Of a stretch of 64,000 nt of DNA, positions 61,726-64,000 are shown in pieces. The first letter of the stretch is position 1. The number at the start of each line of letters is the position of its first letter. The position numbers and the translations under genes are program-made. Origin of the DNA: Pseudomonas sp. Teo4 (GTDB lineage: Bacteria > Pseudomonadota > Gammaproteobacteria > Pseudomonadales > Pseudomonadaceae); the NCBI RefSeq assembly GCF_034387475.1, contig NZ_JAXCIL010000002.1, positions 434,001 to 498,000 on the forward strand, in the 5' to 3' direction. The notes beneath the pieces are model-generated. The model was not told the DNA's origin, made no database searches, and worked only from the letters and a program-made list of their open reading frames with translations.

Positions 61726-62912
61726 TGAGCTCGCTGTTGAGGTTGAACGGCGAATTTTACCACAGGCGTCATTTTCGGCACTCCCCAGGGTAGCAACATG
61801 GCCAAACCGACCGGCAGCCAACTGATGAACCACTCCGCACGCGGTGTCGCTGTGAGGCTGGCGGCGTCGAATTGCATGGCCAGCGTGGAGAATAGCCAAA
61901 GGCCGAGCAGTACCTTGCCGAGCAGGCTGCCCCGGGCGCGCAGGATTTCCCATAGGGCCGACAGCCACACGGCGATCCACAGCAGCATGCCTGGCAGCCC
62001 CAGTTCAAGGGCAACATGGGTAAACATGTTGTGGGTGTGGTCGAAGTGCCTGCCCACTGCGATCACGTTGTAGTTACCCCCCAGCCCCACGCCGGTCCAG
62101 GGGTGCTGGGCAATCATCTGCAAGGCAACCTGGAATATCTCGGGTCGGTAGGACGCACCGCGCAGGGTGAGCAGGTTGTACACAAAAAACAGCGCCAAGC
62201 CGCTTGCGATCAGCGCCAATACCGCGATCAAACGACTGTACCGGCCCTTGAACCACAGTGGTGCGACCACCAGGGTGCAGACCAGCGACAGAATCGCCCC
62301 CCGACTCTGGCTGAGCGCGACGAACGCACCCAGGCACAAAAGGGCCAGTACCCAGGCAAGCTGCAGTGCACGATGGTGCGGCACCTCGTACAGCAGCACC
62401 AGCAAGCCAGTGCCAATCACATAAGCCCCAAGGATGGGGTGTGAAATTTCGCCGATACCTTCCAGCCTGGCCCGCAAAAGGTGTGCATGCACCCCGTAGT
62501 AGTTGACGATGGACACCAGCGCTGCGACCGCCAGCAACAGCCCTCCAGCCTGCAGCAGCCGACGTACCCTGAGCTCTCCGGCCTGCGCCAGCACGGGAAA
62601 CGCCAGCAGGAACACCAGGATGTACACCAGGCGCTTGCTTTCGCGCAGCACCTCCTGGTTCGGTGACCACGCCAGACTGATGGCGCTCCAGACCAGCAAT
62701 AACATCACGCTGCACCACAACGCCGCCTGACGACGGAAGGCTTCTATCAGAATCTGCCGGGCAGGCCAGGCCATGATCAGGGTCGGCAGCCAGAGGAAGA
62801 GGATCAGCCCCTGCTGGTAGACCTTGTTGCTGGGCGCCAGCGCGATCGCCGCCATGAACCAGACCAGACCGACACCCAACCAGACCTGTGCCCAGCGTTT
62901 CTGATGCAACAT
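61722..62912 (-). CDS. O-antigen ligase/polymerase-like membrane protein
   Basis: A 396-residue protein with about 10-12 hydrophobic segments and a large periplasmic loop holding HPWTGVGLGGNYNVIA and DHTHNMFTHVALELGLPGMLL, the Wzy_C/WaaL signature. WaaL-type enzymes ligate O-antigen to the core; polymerases share the fold, so ligase is the likelier call only by its place beside msbA and hldE. ATG 62912 (MLHQKRWAQVW) has GGGAG ahead and is preferred over a longer start. Confidence 0.87.
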   Translation of the reverse strand: MLHQKRWAQVWLGVGLVWFMAAIALAPSNKVYQQGLILFLWLPTLIMAWPARQILIEAFRRQAALWCSVMLLLVWSAISLAWSPNQEVLRESKRLVYILVFLLAFPVLAQAGELRVRRLLQAGGLLLAVAALVSIVNYYGVHAHLLRARLEGIGEISHPILGAYVIGTGLLVLLYEVPHHRALQLAWVLALLCLGAFVALSQSRGAILSLVCTLVVAPLWFKGRYSRLIAVLALIASGLALFFVYNLLTLRGASYRPEIFQVALQMIAQHPWTGVGLGGNYNVIAVGRHFDHTHNMFTHVALELGLPGMLLWIAVWLSALWEILRARGSLLGKVLLGLWLFSTLAMQFDAASLTATPRAEWFISWLPVGLAMLLPWGVPKMTPVVKFAVQPQQRAQ

Positions 62913-63011
62913 CTTCGCTCCCTGTGAATCACAGACACTGACATGGTGCTCACGCGTTATTTTCGGCATTATGGCCGGTCATTTCGTTCGCCAGACGACA
63001 AGGCCCTACTC

Positions 63012-63617
63012 ATGCAATGCTCCCGGCTCACCCAGGTCGACTTCGATCAGCTGACACTTGGCGCCCAGGTGCTCGAGGCAGACAGCCATGGCGCCAAAGT
63101 CTACCTGCTCAAGGATGGCAATTTCCTCAAGGTTTTCCGCCGCAAGCGTCTGATTTCATCTGCGCTGCTGCGCCCCTACTCCCAGCGTTTCGTCGACAAC
63201 GCCGCACGCTTGGCGCAACTGGGCATTCCGACGCTCGAAGTCATCAGCCAGCACAAGCTCGACCTGCCGGGCAGAACGGCAGTGCTGTATCGCCCACTGC
63301 CAGGCCGAACGCTGTTGCAGATGTCTCGCGACGAAGGCTTCAGCTGGGACACCTACCTCCCGCAACTGATCACGCTGATCCGCCACCTGCATCGCTCGGG
63401 CATCTACTTCCGCTCGCTGCACCTGGGCAACGTGGTGGTCACCCCCGAGCAGCAGCTGGGCCTGATCGACGTGGCAGACATGCGCTTCCTTCGCCCACCG
63501 CTGTCTGCGCGGATGATCCGGCGCAACGTCCAGCATATGGTGCGTTACATCGAACGAGAGAAACTGGGAGATCGCTTCCCGCTCGCCGAGTTCGAAGCCA
63601 ATCTGCTAGCCCGCTGA
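63012..63617 (+). CDS. WaaP-like lipopolysaccharide kinase-family protein, degenerate catalytic loop
   Basis: A 201-residue protein with a small kinase-like fold: LKDGNFLKVFRRKRL provides the ATP-binding Lys, YRPLPGRTLLQM the hinge region and LIDVADMRF the metal-binding Asp. The catalytic loop reads YFRSLHLGNVVV, with Ser where the usual Asp of R-D-L-H-x-x-N stands. Relatives in pseudomonads are often called toluene tolerance proteins. ATG 63012 has AAGG ahead; an earlier ATG at 62943 lacks one. Its 3' end overlaps the convergent glycosyltransferase by 12 bases. Confidence 0.78.
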   Translation: MQCSRLTQVDFDQLTLGAQVLEADSHGAKVYLLKDGNFLKVFRRKRLISSALLRPYSQRFVDNAARLAQLGIPTLEVISQHKLDLPGRTAVLYRPLPGRTLLQMSRDEGFSWDTYLPQLITLIRHLHRSGIYFRSLHLGNVVVTPEQQLGLIDVADMRFLRPPLSARMIRRNVQHMVRYIEREKLGDRFPLAEFEANLLAR

Positions 63618-64000
63618 CGGCCAGCCACGCAAAAGGCTTGCCGAGCCCTCCTGAAACCCCTGCCATGCCTGCTCCGGCGCCAGCGTCTGGCGCTGCCGGG
63701 CAGCTATGGCGGCCGGGTCGAGGGTGACACTGCGCTCCATCGCCCGCGCCCACTCGGCCACGTCTCCCACAGGCAGATACCACCCTGCATCCTGCAATTG
63801 CTCGCGGAACACCGCCAGGTCGCTACACATCACCGGTACGTCAGCCAGTACCGCCTCCTGCACAACCAACCCCAAGCCTTCCGAGCGCGAGGGAATCAGC
63901 ACCCAGTCAAACGCTCGGTACAACTGCTGCAGGTCTTCACGATGGCCGCACAAGTGAATACGCTCGGCCAACCCCAGTGCCTTGACCCGCGCCTGCAGGC
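63606..64000 (-). CDS. glycosyltransferase family 4-type (partial, C-terminal part)
   Basis: The last about 130 residues of a GT-B glycosyltransferase whose N-terminal part lies beyond the right edge. LAERIHLCGHREDLQQLYRAFDWVLIPSRSEGLGLVVQEAVLADVPVM shows the EGLGLVVQEA donor-sugar site with the E-x7-E pattern typical of GT4 enzymes. By position it probably adds a sugar to the LPS core. The frame is open to the window end. Confidence 0.9.
   Translation of the reverse strand, partial: LQARVKALGLAERIHLCGHREDLQQLYRAFDWVLIPSRSEGLGLVVQEAVLADVPVMCSDLAVFREQLQDAGWYLPVGDVAEWARAMERSVTLDPAAIAARQRQTLAPEQAWQGFQEGSASLLRGWPSAG

Noticed and set aside
59914..61980. Longer msbA start reaching 61980
   Set aside because: The extra 85 codons are antisense to the ligase-like gene and lack homology; the ATGATG at 61725 fits the family.

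Overview
The window is a chromosomal stretch of a Pseudomonas of the P. putida group. The evidence is dense GC-rich coding with CTG-heavy leucine use, Pseudomonas-type gene order around mutL/hfq/hflX, parE/parC and thiC/tolC, and many short intergenic palindromes of the P. putida REP type (cores GCGGGTAAACCCGC and GCCGGCAAGCCGGC followed by TCCCACA). The species cannot be fixed from the sequence alone.

Layout. 1-3748 (minus): rpsF (cut by the window edge), rlmB and rnr. 4020-4281: two tandem tRNA-Leu(CAG) genes with a strong sigma70 promoter and a terminator. 4583-7161: an iron-type ABC transporter binding protein and permease with no ATPase beside them. 7199-9033 (minus): an orphan type VI secretion (T6SS) module of Hcp, a putative pore-forming effector and a membrane immunity protein, lower in G+C than its surroundings; this is the main accessory block. 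9500-23997 (minus): a chemoreceptor, purA, hisZ, then hflC-hflK-hflX-hfq-miaA-mutL-amiB-tsaE-nnrD, an order also found in enterobacteria, with queG divergent. 25282-33009: TRIC-like channel, orn, rsgA, motAB (with a sigma28 promoter), an HDOD protein, a rhodanese and psd. 33062-33463: an OAA-type high-mannose lectin. 33741-37598: serB divergent from an AhpA/YtjB-like membrane protein, then a PqiC-like lipoprotein.

37774-46266 is a minus-strand run: nudF, yqiB, cpdA, yqiA, parE, two envelope proteins and parC, many of them overlapping by a few bases. 46452-50738 holds a DUF3298-like lipoprotein, the HMP permease cytX, and thiC under a TPP riboswitch. 50909-53725 holds tolC and waaA. 53762-55072 is a divergent LysR/SMR efflux pair with a clear LTTR box. 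55230-58227 is a three-gene group (FAD oxidoreductase, aldo/keto reductase, Nudix-like protein). From 58362 to the right edge is the start of a lipopolysaccharide core region: hldE, msbA, an O-antigen ligase-like protein, a WaaP-like kinase and a glycosyltransferase cut by the window end.

Most genes are housekeeping: translation and RNA turnover, DNA repair and topology, cofactor synthesis, envelope biogenesis and motility. The most promising non-routine items are the Hcp-effector-immunity module, the lectin, REP doublets that share a conserved spacer, and three proteins with degenerate catalytic motifs. I saw no CRISPR array, rRNA, integrase or insertion sequence.
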